Assembly: GCA_947466555.1 (NCBI GenBank)
Contig: CANIFK010000025.1
Location: 1-16,629 of the forward strand
Direction: 5' to 3'
From: Acidobacteriota bacterium
Lineage (GTDB): Bacteria; Acidobacteriota; Terriglobia; Bryobacterales; Bryobacteraceae
Length of the DNA stretch: 16,629 nucleotides
Positions 1 through 6,637 of this stretch are shown piece by piece; position 1 is the stretch's first letter, and every line of letters starts with the position of its first letter. Position numbers and translations under genes: made by a program. The notes beneath the pieces are model-generated. The model saw nothing but the letters and a program-made list of their open reading frames with translations. It did not search any database and was not told the DNA's origin.

Positions 1-607
1 CGGCGAGGGGAGTGGCGTCGGGTTCGAGGCCGACGGCTTGTTCGAAGGAATGAATGAAGCGCATGCGGCCGTCGGGATTTTGGAGGGGATCGAGGATGAT
101 GAGCGTATTGGCGAGGGCGGTTTGAACGGGGGCCTGGTTGCGGGCGGCGAGCCAGTGGTAGGCAGCGAGGAGGCCGGCATCGGGGCCGCTGACTTCGTTG
201 CCGTGGACGGCGTGGCCGAGCCAGACGATGGCGGGAGTGGAGGCGATCAGGCGCTGGGCTTCGGCTTCGGATGTCTTGCGGGGGTCGAGCAGTTTTTTCA
301 TCGACGCCTGGATTTCGGGGAGGCGGCGGATGTTGGCTTCGCTGCCGATGACGGCATAGACGAGTTTGCGGCGTTCCCAGCTTTGGCCGTATTCGAAAAG
401 CTTGATGCGATTGGGGGCGGCGGCGGCGAGGGCTTCGAGGTATTTGATGAGATCGGAGTGGGTGGCGTGGCGGGAGCCGGGTTCGTAGCCGAGAACCTTT
501 TGGAAGGTGGGGATGGCGGGATCGTAGGTGGCACCGGGCCAGTATTCGAAGTTGGACTGGGCGAACAGGGCCACAGCCGTGCAGAGGCACAGCAGGAGAG
601 AGCGCAT
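1..607 (-). CDS. M14-family zinc carboxypeptidase, secreted (3' end outside the window)
   Basis: The reading frame is open from the ATG at 607 to the left edge (202 codons plus one base), so the C-terminal part is missing. Residues 1-17 (MRSLLLCLCTAVALFAQ) form a Sec-type signal peptide. The M14 zinc-binding motif HGNE is at residues 135-138 (His135 and Glu138 as ligands) inside LGHAVHGNEVSG, and the family motif DPLQNPDGR ends at residue 181. The third zinc ligand and the catalytic glutamate would lie beyond the window. The likely role is removal of C-terminal residues from peptides in the periplasm or outside the cell. An in-frame ATG at 619 is rejected because it sits inside TATGCT (615-620), a probable -10 element 7 nt before the chosen start. 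The gene diverges from the PqaA-like gene across 39 bp. The family is clear; the exact substrate is not. Confidence 0.9.
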   Translation of the reverse strand, partial: MRSLLLCLCTAVALFAQSNFEYWPGATYDPAIPTFQKVLGYEPGSRHATHSDLIKYLEALAAAAPNRIKLFEYGQSWERRKLVYAVIGSEANIRRLPEIQASMKKLLDPRKTSEAEAQRLIASTPAIVWLGHAVHGNEVSGPDAGLLAAYHWLAARNQAPVQTALANTLIILDPLQNPDGRMRFIHSFEQAVGLEPDATPLA

Positions 608-614
608 GATTTTC

Positions 615-620
615 AGCATA
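615..620 (-). promoter_or_regulatory. Candidate -10 element of the M14 peptidase gene
   Basis: TATGCT on the minus strand matches TATAAT at 4 of 6 positions and lies 7 nt before the ATG at 607, with no Shine-Dalgarno sequence between. Transcription from it would start at or next to the start codon. No convincing -35 was seen. Confidence 0.45.
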
Positions 621-634
621 CGGCACAGGTCCGC

Positions 635-640
635 TATTCT
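635..640 (+). promoter_or_regulatory. Candidate -10 element of the PqaA-like gene
   Basis: TATTCT lies 6 nt before the GTG at 647, which implies a leaderless or nearly leaderless transcript. A weak -35-like TTCAGC (612-617) sits 17 nt upstream and overlaps the -10 of the divergent peptidase gene (615-620), so the two promoters probably cannot be occupied at once. Confidence 0.45.
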
Positions 641-646
641 GATTGT

Positions 647-2053
647 GTGATCCGCAGAATTTTCCTGTTAACGGCGGCGGCCGTAGCGCTAATTGGCGCC
701 CCGAAGAAAACGCCACTTGATGAGTATGTCGCCAAGCCAGATCCGGCGTACCAGTGGAAGCTGGCACACAAGGTGGAGGCGAAGAACAGCACGGGCTTCA
801 TTCTGGAAATGACGTCGCAGAGCTGGGGCGAGGATAAGAAAGTGGACCGGACGAAGTGGGTTCACACGGTGACGGTGGTGCGGCCGAAGGAGTTGAAGTC
901 GACCACGGGACTGCTGTTTATTACGGGCGGGGCGAATGACGGGCGGCCGCGGACGACGGTGGACGGGCAGATGGCGGCGATTGCGGAGTACACGGGTTCG
1001 GTTGTCACCGAATTGCGCATGGTGCCGAACCAGCCGTTGGTTTTTGGCGACGATCCGGTTCCCGGGCGGAAGCGGACGGAAGACGCGATTATTGCCTATA
1101 CCTGGCGCAAGTATCTGGACACAGGCGACGTATCGTGGCCGTTGCGGCTGCCGATGACGAAGGCGGCGGTGCGGGCGATGGACACGGTAACGGCGTTCAT
1201 GAAGAGCGAAGAGGGCGGCGGGAAGACGGTGGACAAGTTCTTTGTCGCCGGTGGTTCCAAGCGCGGCTGGACGACGTGGACGACGGGTGTGGTGGACAAG
1301 CGCGTGATGGGCATGTCGCCGATTGTGATCGACATGTTGAACATCATTCCGAGCTTCATTCATCACTATCGGGCGTATGGGTTCTGGGCTCCTTCGGTGG
1401 GCGATTACTACGCCGAGAACGTGATGGACGAGATGGCGAACCCTCGCTACAAAGAGCTGATGAAGATTGTGGAACCGTACGAATACCGGGACCGGCTGAC
1501 GATGCCGAAGTTCCTGATTAATTCGGCGGGCGACCAGTTCTTTTTGCCGGATTCGTGGAAGTTCTACTTCAAGGATTTGAAGGGTGAGAAGCACCTGCGG
1601 TATGTGCCGAATTCGGACCATTCGCTGCGGGGGACGGACGCGTATGAGTCGTTGATTTCCTATTACGACGCGCTGCTCAGCGGCAAGCCGCGACCGAAGT
1701 ATTCGTGGAAGGTTTCCAAAGACGGGACGATTGAAGTGAAGACGGTGGATACGCCTTCTTCCGTGAAGCTGTGGCAGGCGACGAATCCGGACGGGCGCGA
1801 CTTCCGGCTGGAGCAGATTGGACCGGCTTATAAGAGCACGGAATTGAAGCCGGTGAAGCCGGGTGTGTATGTAGGGAAAGTGGACAAGCCGGCGAAGGGT
1901 TTTACGGCTTACTTCGTGGAGATGACGTTCCCGAGCGGACGGAGTTTTCCGTTTAAGTTCACGACGGGCGTGGTGGTGAATCCTGACACCTATCCCTTTG
2001 CGGCCCCGGTGAAGGGGCAGACGAAAGTGGGCGGACGCCCGGCGAAAAGGTAA
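647..2053 (+). CDS. PhoPQ-activated pathogenicity-related protein (PqaA-like), exported
   Basis: The product is 468 residues starting at GTG 647. The frame is open further upstream, but that part is antisense to the M14 gene, and translation from 647 begins directly with a signal peptide (IRRIFLLTAAAVALIGA). The mature start TPLDEYVAKPDPAYQW is typical of the PhoPQ_related family (PF10142), which has an alpha/beta-hydrolase-like fold. A probable triad is visible: Ser204 in FVAGGSKRGWTTW, Asp296 in INSAGDQFFLPDS and His325 in PNSDHSLRG. The family name comes from Salmonella PqaA; it does not mean that PhoPQ controls this gene, and the substrate is unknown. The gene is followed after 2 bp by a small membrane-protein gene, so the two are probably cotranscribed. 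Confidence is high for the family and low for the biochemical role. Confidence 0.9.
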   Translation: MIRRIFLLTAAAVALIGAPKKTPLDEYVAKPDPAYQWKLAHKVEAKNSTGFILEMTSQSWGEDKKVDRTKWVHTVTVVRPKELKSTTGLLFITGGANDGRPRTTVDGQMAAIAEYTGSVVTELRMVPNQPLVFGDDPVPGRKRTEDAIIAYTWRKYLDTGDVSWPLRLPMTKAAVRAMDTVTAFMKSEEGGGKTVDKFFVAGGSKRGWTTWTTGVVDKRVMGMSPIVIDMLNIIPSFIHHYRAYGFWAPSVGDYYAENVMDEMANPRYKELMKIVEPYEYRDRLTMPKFLINSAGDQFFLPDSWKFYFKDLKGEKHLRYVPNSDHSLRGTDAYESLISYYDALLSGKPRPKYSWKVSKDGTIEVKTVDTPSSVKLWQATNPDGRDFRLEQIGPAYKSTELKPVKPGVYVGKVDKPAKGFTAYFVEMTFPSGRSFPFKFTTGVVVNPDTYPFAAPVKGQTKVGGRPAKR

Positions 2054-2055
2054 CT

Positions 2056-2457
2056 ATGTGGAGCTATAAGTTGTTTCGAATTGGCGCGCTGGTGCTGGCG
2101 GTGAACGGTATCGCGCACCTGTTGGGATTCCTGGGCAACCGGGGCGTGAAGCCGGTGAACGGGACCGAGTTCCAGATGAACGAACTGCTGTACGGGTTCA
2201 AGATCAACATGATGGGCACGATGCGGACGCAGGGCGACGTGTTCGACGGGTTGAACCTGGCATTCACGGTGTTCATGCTGACGCTGGCCGCGCTGGGGTT
2301 CACGTTGCGGGTGGAGCGGAAGACGGGCATTGTAATCGCCGCATCGCTGGCGGTGATGCTGGGGATTTCGGTGACCTACTGGTACATCATGCCGACGATG
2401 TTTTTGACGGCGGCGCTGGCGTGTTTCGCGGGTAGCGCGTACCTGGAAAAGAAGTAG
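2056..2457 (+). CDS. Small four-helix membrane protein, LIC_13387-like
   Basis: The product is 133 residues with about four transmembrane segments (roughly 8-26, 66-84, 90-109 and 113-130). The pattern NGIAHLLG near residue 17, then MMGTMRTQGDVFDGLNL around 52-68, resembles small uncharacterised membrane proteins of the LIC_13387 type; this is recalled similarity and not certain. The ATG follows the PqaA-like stop codon by 2 bp. AAAAGG (2045-2050) sits 5 nt before the start as a plausible Shine-Dalgarno sequence, consistent with translation inside a two-gene mRNA. The stop codon (2455-2457) directly touches the stop codon of the convergent minus-strand gene. No function can be assigned. Confidence 0.8.
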   Translation: MWSYKLFRIGALVLAVNGIAHLLGFLGNRGVKPVNGTEFQMNELLYGFKINMMGTMRTQGDVFDGLNLAFTVFMLTLAALGFTLRVERKTGIVIAASLAVMLGISVTYWYIMPTMFLTAALACFAGSAYLEKK

Positions 2458-3243
2458 TTACTGCACGGGCAGTTCGGGGGCGGTGGAGCCCCCGAGGCCC
2501 GCGTACATATCCTTGACCTTGGTGACCTTGCTGCCGGTGAAGGTGACGAAGGTCAGCTTGCCGGGCGGGCGGCCGTACATCCAGTCTTCGAGTTCATCGC
2601 CATCGACGATGCGGCGTTCCTTGCGGACGGGCTGGCCGACGGCGAGGCGGACCTGTTCGCGGTCCATTCCCTCGATGACGCGTTTCTGTTCGATGGCTTT
2701 GCGGACGGGTTCGGGCAGCTTCTCCATGTAGGATTCGGTGACCGAGCGCATCTCGAAATCGAGGACCTGGCCGAGCATTTTTTTGACGTCGGCGACTTCG
2801 AGAGCTTCGATGTTTTTGGGGAAGACGAGGGCCATGTAGGTGCCGGCCTTGGCGACGTTGTCACGGCCGGAGATGGGTGCGGTGCTATTGCCGACGCCGA
2901 CTTCGACGCGTTCGTACCACTTGGGGCCGGTCTTCATGCCGTTGTTGAGTTCGAGTTCGATGCGATCGTCTTCGATCTTCACTTTGGTGATCTGGACCAT
3001 TTCGCCGACGCGGGCGGCGGGGCCGAATTCGACGGCGGCTTTTTCCCAGACGTCTTTGTCCCACTTGCCGTTGGGCTCGATGGGGAGGTGTTTCTTGGAA
3101 CGGGGGATTAGGACCTTGGCCTTGGCGTATTCGGCGGTGAGGCCACGGAGGAGGGCGAGGCGATCTTCGGTGGAGAGCTTCTTTTCCTTGGCGGGCGCGA
3201 GGGCGGCGGGGAGCAGCAGGAGCAAAGCGCGGCGGCGGTTCAT
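2458..3243 (-). CDS. Secreted protein with a C-terminal BamE/SmpA-like domain
   Basis: The product is 261 residues from the ATG at 3243. A longer in-frame start is rejected because it runs through the end of the upstream protease gene, whereas 3243 gives a signal peptide (MNRRRALLLLLPAALAPA). GAGGAGG (3254-3260) lies 10 nt upstream, the clearest Shine-Dalgarno sequence in the window. Residues about 25-185 are a region I associate with conserved acidobacterial proteins of unknown function (LLRGLTAEYAKAKVLIPRSK). Residues about 188-245 (RVIEGMDREQVRLAVGQP, then DWMYG, then a short beta pair VTFTGSKVTKV) follow the BamE/SmpA pattern, a fold of outer-membrane assembly lipoproteins. There is no lipobox cysteine, so it is probably soluble and periplasmic. 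The start overlaps the protease stop as ATGA, implying translational coupling. The exact role is unknown. Confidence 0.82.
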   Translation of the reverse strand: MNRRRALLLLLPAALAPAKEKKLSTEDRLALLRGLTAEYAKAKVLIPRSKKHLPIEPNGKWDKDVWEKAAVEFGPAARVGEMVQITKVKIEDDRIELELNNGMKTGPKWYERVEVGVGNSTAPISGRDNVAKAGTYMALVFPKNIEALEVADVKKMLGQVLDFEMRSVTESYMEKLPEPVRKAIEQKRVIEGMDREQVRLAVGQPVRKERRIVDGDELEDWMYGRPPGKLTFVTFTGSKVTKVKDMYAGLGGSTAPELPVQ

Positions 3244-4133
3244 GGTGCGGGTACCTCCTCTTCTTCCGTGTCGTCGATCAGGTCCGGCATGAGGGGCAGG
3301 CGCTGGCGGACGAGCGGGACGCGGTGCAGGGCGACGAACAGTGTGACGACGACGAGCAGCGTGAGGACACTGCCCTCTGGACCGTAGCTGCCGCCGCTCC
3401 AGAGGTCGCTGGCGCGCCATTCGAGGGTGTGGCCAGTCATCCCCATTCTAAAGCCGCTGAGATTGACGCCAAAGAGGGGAAGAGTAAAATTCCAGCCGAA
3501 GTGGATACCGATGGGGAGCCAGAGATCGCCGGAGCGGAGGAGGGCGTAGCCGAGGAGAACGCCCCAGAGGAAGGTATTGAAGAGAGCGAGGGGGGAGCTG
3601 TTGAGGTTGCCGGCGTGGGCGGCGGCGAAGAGGACGCCGGCGGGGAGGAGGACTTGGTAGGTGCCATACTTGCCGGCGAGCATTTGGAAGGGGTAGCCGC
3701 GGAAGATGAGTTCTTCGCCGAAGGCGCCGAAGAGGAGGACGATGCCGACGAGGAGAATGGACGCGGGAGAGAAGGGGTAATCGGGCGCGGGGACGAAGTA
3801 GGCTTTATCGATGAGCCAGGGGAAGCCGACGACGAAGAGGGCGGAGGCGGCGCCGAGGCCGATGCCGAGAGCGATGTGGCGCAGGGCGGCGTTGTGCCAG
3901 TGGAGGCCGATGTCGGGGAGCGAGCCGAATTGATAGATGCGGAGTGCCAGGACGGTGGCGATGGAGCCGCCGGCGAAGGTGCCGAGAGCAGCGCCAATGA
4001 AGAGTCCGAAGGGCTGTAGGAAGAGGAAGGCGATGAACTGGATGGTGTAGGCGAGGGCGAGGAATACCACAACGCGCACGCCGGCTATGAGGTGGGAGGG
4101 GGCCGGCGTGGGCGTTGGAGCGGGACTGCTCAT
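3240..4133 (-). CDS. CPBP-family intramembrane metalloprotease (CAAX/Abi type)
   Basis: The product is a 297-residue polytopic membrane protein. All the motifs expected of the CPBP family (PF02517) are present: EExxxR at 140-145 in FGEELIFRGYPF, FxxxH at 169-173 in FAAAHAGN, and HxxxN at 211-215 in IGIHFGWNF. It should therefore be an active intramembrane glutamic-type or metal-dependent protease. Bacterial members act in protein maturation or bacteriocin immunity, but most have no known substrate. The termini are low-complexity and probably cytoplasmic: a Pro/Ala/Thr-rich N-terminus and an acidic C-terminus (DDTEEEEVPAP). The gene starts 6 bp after the GHMP kinase stop, without a clear ribosome-binding site, and overlaps the next gene by 4 bp, so it is the third gene of the operon. 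The downstream secreted protein is a candidate functional partner by context only. Confidence 0.93.
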   Translation of the reverse strand: MSSPAPTPTPAPSHLIAGVRVVVFLALAYTIQFIAFLFLQPFGLFIGAALGTFAGGSIATVLALRIYQFGSLPDIGLHWHNAALRHIALGIGLGAASALFVVGFPWLIDKAYFVPAPDYPFSPASILLVGIVLLFGAFGEELIFRGYPFQMLAGKYGTYQVLLPAGVLFAAAHAGNLNSSPLALFNTFLWGVLLGYALLRSGDLWLPIGIHFGWNFTLPLFGVNLSGFRMGMTGHTLEWRASDLWSGGSYGPEGSVLTLLVVVTLFVALHRVPLVRQRLPLMPDLIDDTEEEEVPAP

Positions 4134-4139
4134 GCGCGG

Positions 4140-5147
4140 TTACTTAACGACTTTGACCTTGACGCCACCGAGGGCGACTTTGACGGGCAGCACTTCGGCG
4201 CCGAGCTGGGTGATGACCGAAGACACCTTTTCCTTGGTGCCGGGTTCGACGAGGAAGAAGACGCAACCGCCGCCGCCGGCGCCGCAAACCTTGGCACCAA
4301 CGGCACCGGCCTTTTTGGTGGCGGCGACGAGACCATCGATCAGTTCGGTGGTGATGCCGGGGGCATTCTTCTTGCGGAAGCTCCACTCTTCGCGGAGGAG
4401 ACGGGCGGTTTCGAGCCAGTCGGCCTTTTCGAGCGAGAGGCGCATGTCGTGGGCGATGGAGGCGATTTGATCGAAGTTCTTGTGGACCTTCTTGTCGCCA
4501 TCGATGTGGAGCTTGGTGACTTCCCAGTTGTTGATGCCGGAGTTGCGCGGTTCGCCGGTGTAGGCGAGGACGGTGCGCTGTTCGAGATCGGCGGGGTCGA
4601 GCGGGATGGCGACGCGGCGGATGCCGTCGGCACGGAGTTCGATGGCGCTGATGCCGCCGTACATGGCGGGGTAGTAATCCTGGCAGCCGGTGGGAACGCG
4701 AATGATTTGGGCTTCGATGTTCTGAGCGAGTTCGCGCAGCTTTTCGATGGAATAGCCGGCGTTGAGCCATTTGTTGAACGCGGCGCAGATGGTGATCAGC
4801 AGTGAGGAGGAGCCGGAGATGCCGGCGCCGGCGGGGGCTTCGGAATGGGAGTCGAGTTCGAGGCCGGTCTCCGGGGCGAAGAAGCTGACGGCGTAGGCGA
4901 GGAGGGCTAGCTTGTACTTTTTGGCCGCTTTGAGCTCGTCGAGGGAGGAGAAGGTTTCTTCGACACCGAGATCGCGGGAGCGGAGAACGATCTGGCGATC
5001 GTTGCGCGGGACGATGGAGCAGGAGGTGTAACGGTCGACCGCGAAGTTGACGGTGACGGCGTTGACATGGTGGAGGTAGAGGGGCCAGATGTCGAGGGTG
5101 CCGCCGGCGAGGTCGACGCGACAGGGAGATTGCGACGTGATACGCAT
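4140..5147 (-). CDS. GHMP-family sugar kinase (heptose-7-phosphate kinase/galactokinase-like)
   Basis: The product is 335 residues, a usual length for the family, and cytoplasmic. The GHMP signatures are complete: N-terminal substrate loop SPCRVDLAGGTLD (7-19), ATP-binding loop PAGAGISGSSS (105-115), GCQDYYPAMYGG (154-165) with Asp157 as probable catalytic base, and the C-terminal glycine motif KVCGAGGGGCVFF (286-298). The layout is closest to sugar kinases such as HddA-like D-glycero-D-manno-heptose 7-phosphate kinases. That would suggest a nucleotide-activated sugar pathway for the envelope, but no other pathway gene is in the window, so the substrate stays open. The gene lies 25 bp after the membrane-protein gene. 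TACACT (5157-5162) 9 nt before the ATG may be an internal promoter. Confidence is high for the superfamily and low for the substrate. Confidence 0.9.
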   Translation of the reverse strand: MRITSQSPCRVDLAGGTLDIWPLYLHHVNAVTVNFAVDRYTSCSIVPRNDRQIVLRSRDLGVEETFSSLDELKAAKKYKLALLAYAVSFFAPETGLELDSHSEAPAGAGISGSSSLLITICAAFNKWLNAGYSIEKLRELAQNIEAQIIRVPTGCQDYYPAMYGGISAIELRADGIRRVAIPLDPADLEQRTVLAYTGEPRNSGINNWEVTKLHIDGDKKVHKNFDQIASIAHDMRLSLEKADWLETARLLREEWSFRKKNAPGITTELIDGLVAATKKAGAVGAKVCGAGGGGCVFFLVEPGTKEKVSSVITQLGAEVLPVKVALGGVKVKVVK

Positions 5148-5156
5148 GGAGTTTCC

Positions 5157-5162
5157 AGTGTA
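5157..5162 (-). promoter_or_regulatory. Candidate -10 element before the GHMP kinase gene
   Basis: TACACT on the minus strand lies 9 nt before the ATG at 5147, in the 25-bp spacer after the membrane-protein gene. It fits the TANNCT pattern seen elsewhere in the window and could allow the kinase, protease and BamE-like genes to be transcribed without the first gene. No -35 was recognised. Confidence 0.3.
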
Positions 5163-5172
5163 TCGCGGGGGG

Positions 5173-5769
5173 CTAGCGGCGGGGGGTACGGGAGAGTAAT
5201 AGGACGGCGCCGAGGGATTCGAGGGGAACGAGGAAGAGAGTGGCGCGGACGATGCCTTCGGGGGTTAGGTATTGGAGGAAGTGGACGAGGGTGTCTTCGT
5301 TGACGAGGCGGGGGAGGGCGAAGAAGGTGACGAGGATGAGCAGGAAGCCGATGCGGAGGCGGCCTTTGGCGGTGGGAGAATCGGGGGCGTGGTTGGCCGT
5401 CCAGGCGGAGAGGGCGGCGATGAAGAGGCAGGCGAAGAGGCTGAAGACGGCGAGGGAGAGGCCGACGGCGACGGGCGGGGCGACGAGGCGGCCGACGCGG
5501 ATGGAGACGGTGCCGATGCCCATCCAGAGGACCAGGACGCCGGTGAACCAGCCGGTGAGAACGGCGCGGTAGAGGGCGGTGAGGGGGATGCCGCGGTTGG
5601 GTTGGGCGAAGACGGCGTCGACGACGATGGGGACGACGAAGAAGAGGCTGAGGAGGGAATAGGGGATGAGGAGAAAGAGATCGAGGTATTCGATTCCTTT
5701 GACGTAGGGGACCACGACACCGAAGAGGACGGCGACGACGAGATTGTTGACTACGGTGCGGGGGACCAC
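5173..5769 (-). CDS. Polytopic membrane protein of unknown function
   Basis: I do not recognise this family. From the GTG at 5769 the protein has 198 residues and about six hydrophobic segments (roughly 8-23, 29-52, 69-92, 97-122, 138-154 and 174-192), with short basic stretches between them and at the C-terminus (LLLSRTPRR). No catalytic or binding motif was seen. The ATG at 5781 would add four residues, but that ATG is part of TATGCT (5777-5782), a likely -10 element lying 7 nt before the GTG; either start is possible. It is the first gene of a minus-strand operon followed by the sugar kinase, the CPBP protease and the BamE-like protein, and it diverges from the RraA-like gene. The position suggests an envelope role, which is an inference only. 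Confidence 0.72.
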   Translation of the reverse strand: MVPRTVVNNLVVAVLFGVVVPYVKGIEYLDLFLLIPYSLLSLFFVVPIVVDAVFAQPNRGIPLTALYRAVLTGWFTGVLVLWMGIGTVSIRVGRLVAPPVAVGLSLAVFSLFACLFIAALSAWTANHAPDSPTAKGRLRIGFLLILVTFFALPRLVNEDTLVHFLQYLTPEGIVRATLFLVPLESLGAVLLLSRTPRR

Positions 5770-5776
5770 CTGAGTT

Positions 5777-5782
5777 AGCATA
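5777..5782 (-). promoter_or_regulatory. Candidate -10 element of the four-gene minus operon
   Basis: TATGCT on the minus strand lies 7 nt before the GTG at 5769, the same hexamer and spacing as before the M14 gene. It shares four bases with the candidate -10 of the divergent RraA-like gene (5779-5784). Confidence 0.4.
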
Positions 5783-5784
5783 AT
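5779..5784 (+). promoter_or_regulatory. Candidate -10 element of the RraA-like gene
   Basis: CATAAT matches TATAAT at 5 of 6 positions and lies 7 nt before the ATG at 5792. It overlaps the opposing -10 in the near-palindrome GCATAATGC (5778-5786). TTGACT at 5747-5752 is too far upstream (26 nt) to be a normal -35. Confidence 0.35.
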
Positions 5785-5791
5785 GCATGAG

Positions 5792-6544
5792 ATGACACGG
5801 AAACGCATACTTCTTCCCCTTGCCGCGATGACCTGCGCGATTCTTGGGTTCGGATTCCAGGCCGCAACGAAAAAGGCGGGGGTGGCGAAGGATCCGCTGA
5901 CGGCGGGTTTTGAGAAAGTCACCGTGGCGTCGGTGGCCGACGCGGTGGACCAGATTACGGGGCAGCGGGGGTTCCTGTCGCACGACATGCGGCCGCGGAC
6001 GGGGAACATTCGCGTGGTGGGCCGGGCGACGACGGTGCTATTGAAACCGGCACCGGCGGACAAGGCGACGCCGGCGTTGTCGACTGGGTTTTCGACGGCG
6101 ATGATTGATAATTCGAAGCCGGGCGAAGTGGGCGTGATTGTGATTGAGGACGGGCTGGACGTGGCGGGGATCGGCGGGTTGATGGGGACGGCGGCAAAGG
6201 CGCGCGGGATGGCGGGCGTGATTGTGGACGGGGGTGTGCGCGATTTGAAAGAAGTGCGCGGGCTGGGGCTGGCGATTTATGCGCGGAGCGTGGTGCCGTC
6301 GAGCACGGTGAGCCGGTTCGCGGGTGTTGCGAAAGATATTGAAGTGCAGTGCGCCGGGGTGAGCGTGAAGCCGGGGGATTGGATTGTGGCGGATGAGGAC
6401 GGGGTGGTGCGGGTGCCGGCGGCGCAGGCGAAGGAAGTGTTGCAGCGGGCGCAGGAGATTGACGACCGGGAAACGAAGATGGTGCCGTACATCCTGAAAT
6501 TCAAGGCTTTAACGAAGGCTGTGGAAGTTTTCAACCGGATTTAG
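5792..6544 (+). CDS. RraA-like protein (HMG-aldolase/RraA fold) with an N-terminal signal peptide
   Basis: From the ATG at 5792 the product is 250 residues; an ATG at 5783 would add three. The RraA/4-hydroxy-4-methyl-2-oxoglutarate aldolase signatures are intact: the loop GGLMGTAAKARGMAG (128-142), VIVDGGVRD (143-151) with Arg150 and Asp151 as the conserved substrate and metal residues, and VADEDGVVRVP (199-209). Keeping Arg-Asp suggests an aldolase or decarboxylase-type activity rather than only an RNase E inhibitor fold, though annotation by fold is unreliable here. Residues 1-24 (TRKRILLPLAAMTCAILGFG then FQA) form a typical Sec signal, which is unusual because the well-studied members are cytoplasmic. 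The gene is monocistronic, diverges from the membrane-protein operon and ends 13 bp before a hairpin terminator. Fold confidence is high; substrate and location are inferred. Confidence 0.88.
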   Translation: MTRKRILLPLAAMTCAILGFGFQAATKKAGVAKDPLTAGFEKVTVASVADAVDQITGQRGFLSHDMRPRTGNIRVVGRATTVLLKPAPADKATPALSTGFSTAMIDNSKPGEVGVIVIEDGLDVAGIGGLMGTAAKARGMAGVIVDGGVRDLKEVRGLGLAIYARSVVPSSTVSRFAGVAKDIEVQCAGVSVKPGDWIVADEDGVVRVPAAQAKEVLQRAQEIDDRETKMVPYILKFKALTKAVEVFNRI

Positions 6545-6557
6545 AATTCGGTGGGTC

Positions 6558-6585
6558 AATACCCTAGTAGTCGTAGGGTATTTTT
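6558..6585 (+). terminator. Intrinsic terminator after the RraA-like gene
   Basis: A perfect 9-bp stem, AATACCCTA (6558-6566) with TAGGGTATT (6574-6582), encloses a 7-nt loop. Together with the stem end, the 3' side gives a run of five T (6581-6585). The stem is A/T-rich with only three G-C pairs, so it may be of moderate strength. It lies 14 nt after the stop codon and blocks a longer start for the PilZ gene. Confidence 0.72.
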
Positions 6586-6599
6586 CCACAGGCACTCCC

Positions 6600-6605
6600 T
6601 ATACT
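6600..6605 (+). promoter_or_regulatory. Candidate -10 element of the PilZ gene
   Basis: TATACT matches TATAAT at 5 of 6 positions and is placed just after the upstream terminator. A start near 6612 would leave about 25 nt of leader. GATAAA (6625-6630), 7 nt before the ATG, is an alternative that would make the gene leaderless. No clear -35 or Shine-Dalgarno sequence was seen. Confidence 0.4.
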
Positions 6606-6637
6606 CAAACGCCGGGCGGCGGCCGATAAATAGTCAT

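Noticed and set aside
38..646. Upstream in-frame extension of the PqaA-like gene
   Set aside because: It is antisense to the M14 peptidase, whose minus-strand translation has clear family motifs. The plus translation is Gly/Ala/Glu-rich shadow sequence, and the signal peptide begins at GTG 647.
647..2053. PhoPQ-regulated virulence gene
   Set aside because: The family name is historical. No PhoP box was identified, and nothing in the window indicates pathogenicity.
3244..3420. Longer start for the BamE-like gene
   Set aside because: The extension overlaps the end of the protease gene in another frame and is Arg/Pro-rich. ATG 3243 has a Shine-Dalgarno sequence and a signal peptide.
3324..5778. 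Acidic plus-strand frames 3324-4019, 4092-4805 and 5272-5778
   Set aside because: They are antisense to the CPBP protease, GHMP kinase and membrane-protein genes; low-complexity, with no recognisable fold and no promoter or ribosome-binding site.
6551..6637. Longer start for the PilZ gene
   Set aside because: It would translate through the hairpin terminator, and the added residues do not resemble PilZ proteins.
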